Shown here piece by piece: positions 63,748 through 64,000 of a DNA stretch of 64,000 nucleotides (positions are counted from its first letter, which is position 1; each line of letters begins with the position of its first letter). The notes under the pieces are model-generated. The model ran no database searches and was not told the DNA's origin. It saw only the letters and a list, made by a program, of their open reading frames with translations. The stretch comes from Patiria pectinifera. Its lineage: Eukaryota; Echinodermata; Asteroidea; Valvatida; Asterinidae. The position numbers and the translations under genes are program-made. The stretch covers positions 11,553,513-11,617,512 of the forward strand of contig CM057147.1 of NCBI GenBank assembly GCA_029964075.1, read 5' to 3'.

Positions 63748-64000
63748 GTGAGTGTGCATAGTTTGATGTCTCATTGGCTTTTAATCATTGTCCTATCCAA
63801 GGCTATTGGTAATGGCTAATCTCTTTCATAAAATATTATCAAGGAATTGTAAAGGTTGTGGGTAGCCTACCGCCATGATCAGATTGAAGTAATTGGAGTA
63901 ATGGATATATAGCTGTAAAAGGGGTTGATCCCCTCCCCCTTGCGCGCAAAAAAACTTATTATAAAAAAACTTATTTAAAAAAGGTATGTATCCTTTACTC
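63748..64000. other. Start of the intron after exon 48
   Basis: Non-coding to the window end. The linker exon expected after module 7 is not reached. Confidence 0.6.

Overview
The window is intron-rich, repeat-rich eukaryotic DNA, apparently from a metazoan. It has GT-AG introns, animal-type transposable elements (hAT-like, Tc1/mariner-like, Penelope-like, tRNA-derived SINE-like), a short telomere-like TTAGGG run, and one very large multi-exon gene. An aquatic invertebrate such as an echinoderm, hemichordate or amphioxus fits the gene family and element mix, but I cannot name the species. I see no prokaryotic gene, rRNA gene or CRISPR array.

Layout. (1) 1-5256 is a tandem satellite array of about 950-bp units in an alternating two-type order, followed by decayed copies to about 6030, a GAGTAC simple repeat and a 462-bp foldback element. 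(2) 7043-7207 is a lone exon-like piece that does not join in frame to what follows. (3) From 8116 to 63747 one plus-strand gene can be assembled from 48 exons whose splice phases agree at every junction, about 2520 codons, open at both window ends. (4) The introns carry many inverted-repeat elements, tandem repeats and dead transposon fragments. The largest is a 4.6-kb palindrome at 35795-40393.

The gene product reads in order as: (a) a region resembling the alpha-helical part of the large lipid transfer protein family (vitellogenin, MTP, apolipophorin); (b) a beta-type segment; (c) a series of long amphipathic helices; (d) an M23/LECT2-like peptidase fold lacking key histidines; (e) a Pro/Thr/Glu-rich linker and another helix; (f) a SAP-like helix-turn-helix; (g) seven tandem copies of a cysteine-rich module of about 190 residues, with a second SAP-like motif between copies 1 and 2. 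The modules share CLGxxCC, DPC and PIPLC motifs and an N-glycosylation sequon, so the protein is probably secreted. Exon boundaries change stepwise from module 1 to modules 4-7, recording how the array grew. I do not recognise this architecture as a named protein. It is the best candidate here for an undescribed system. Its function is unknown; extracellular lipid or ligand binding is only an inference from part (a).

All calls come from reading the sequence. No alignment, database search or expression evidence was available.
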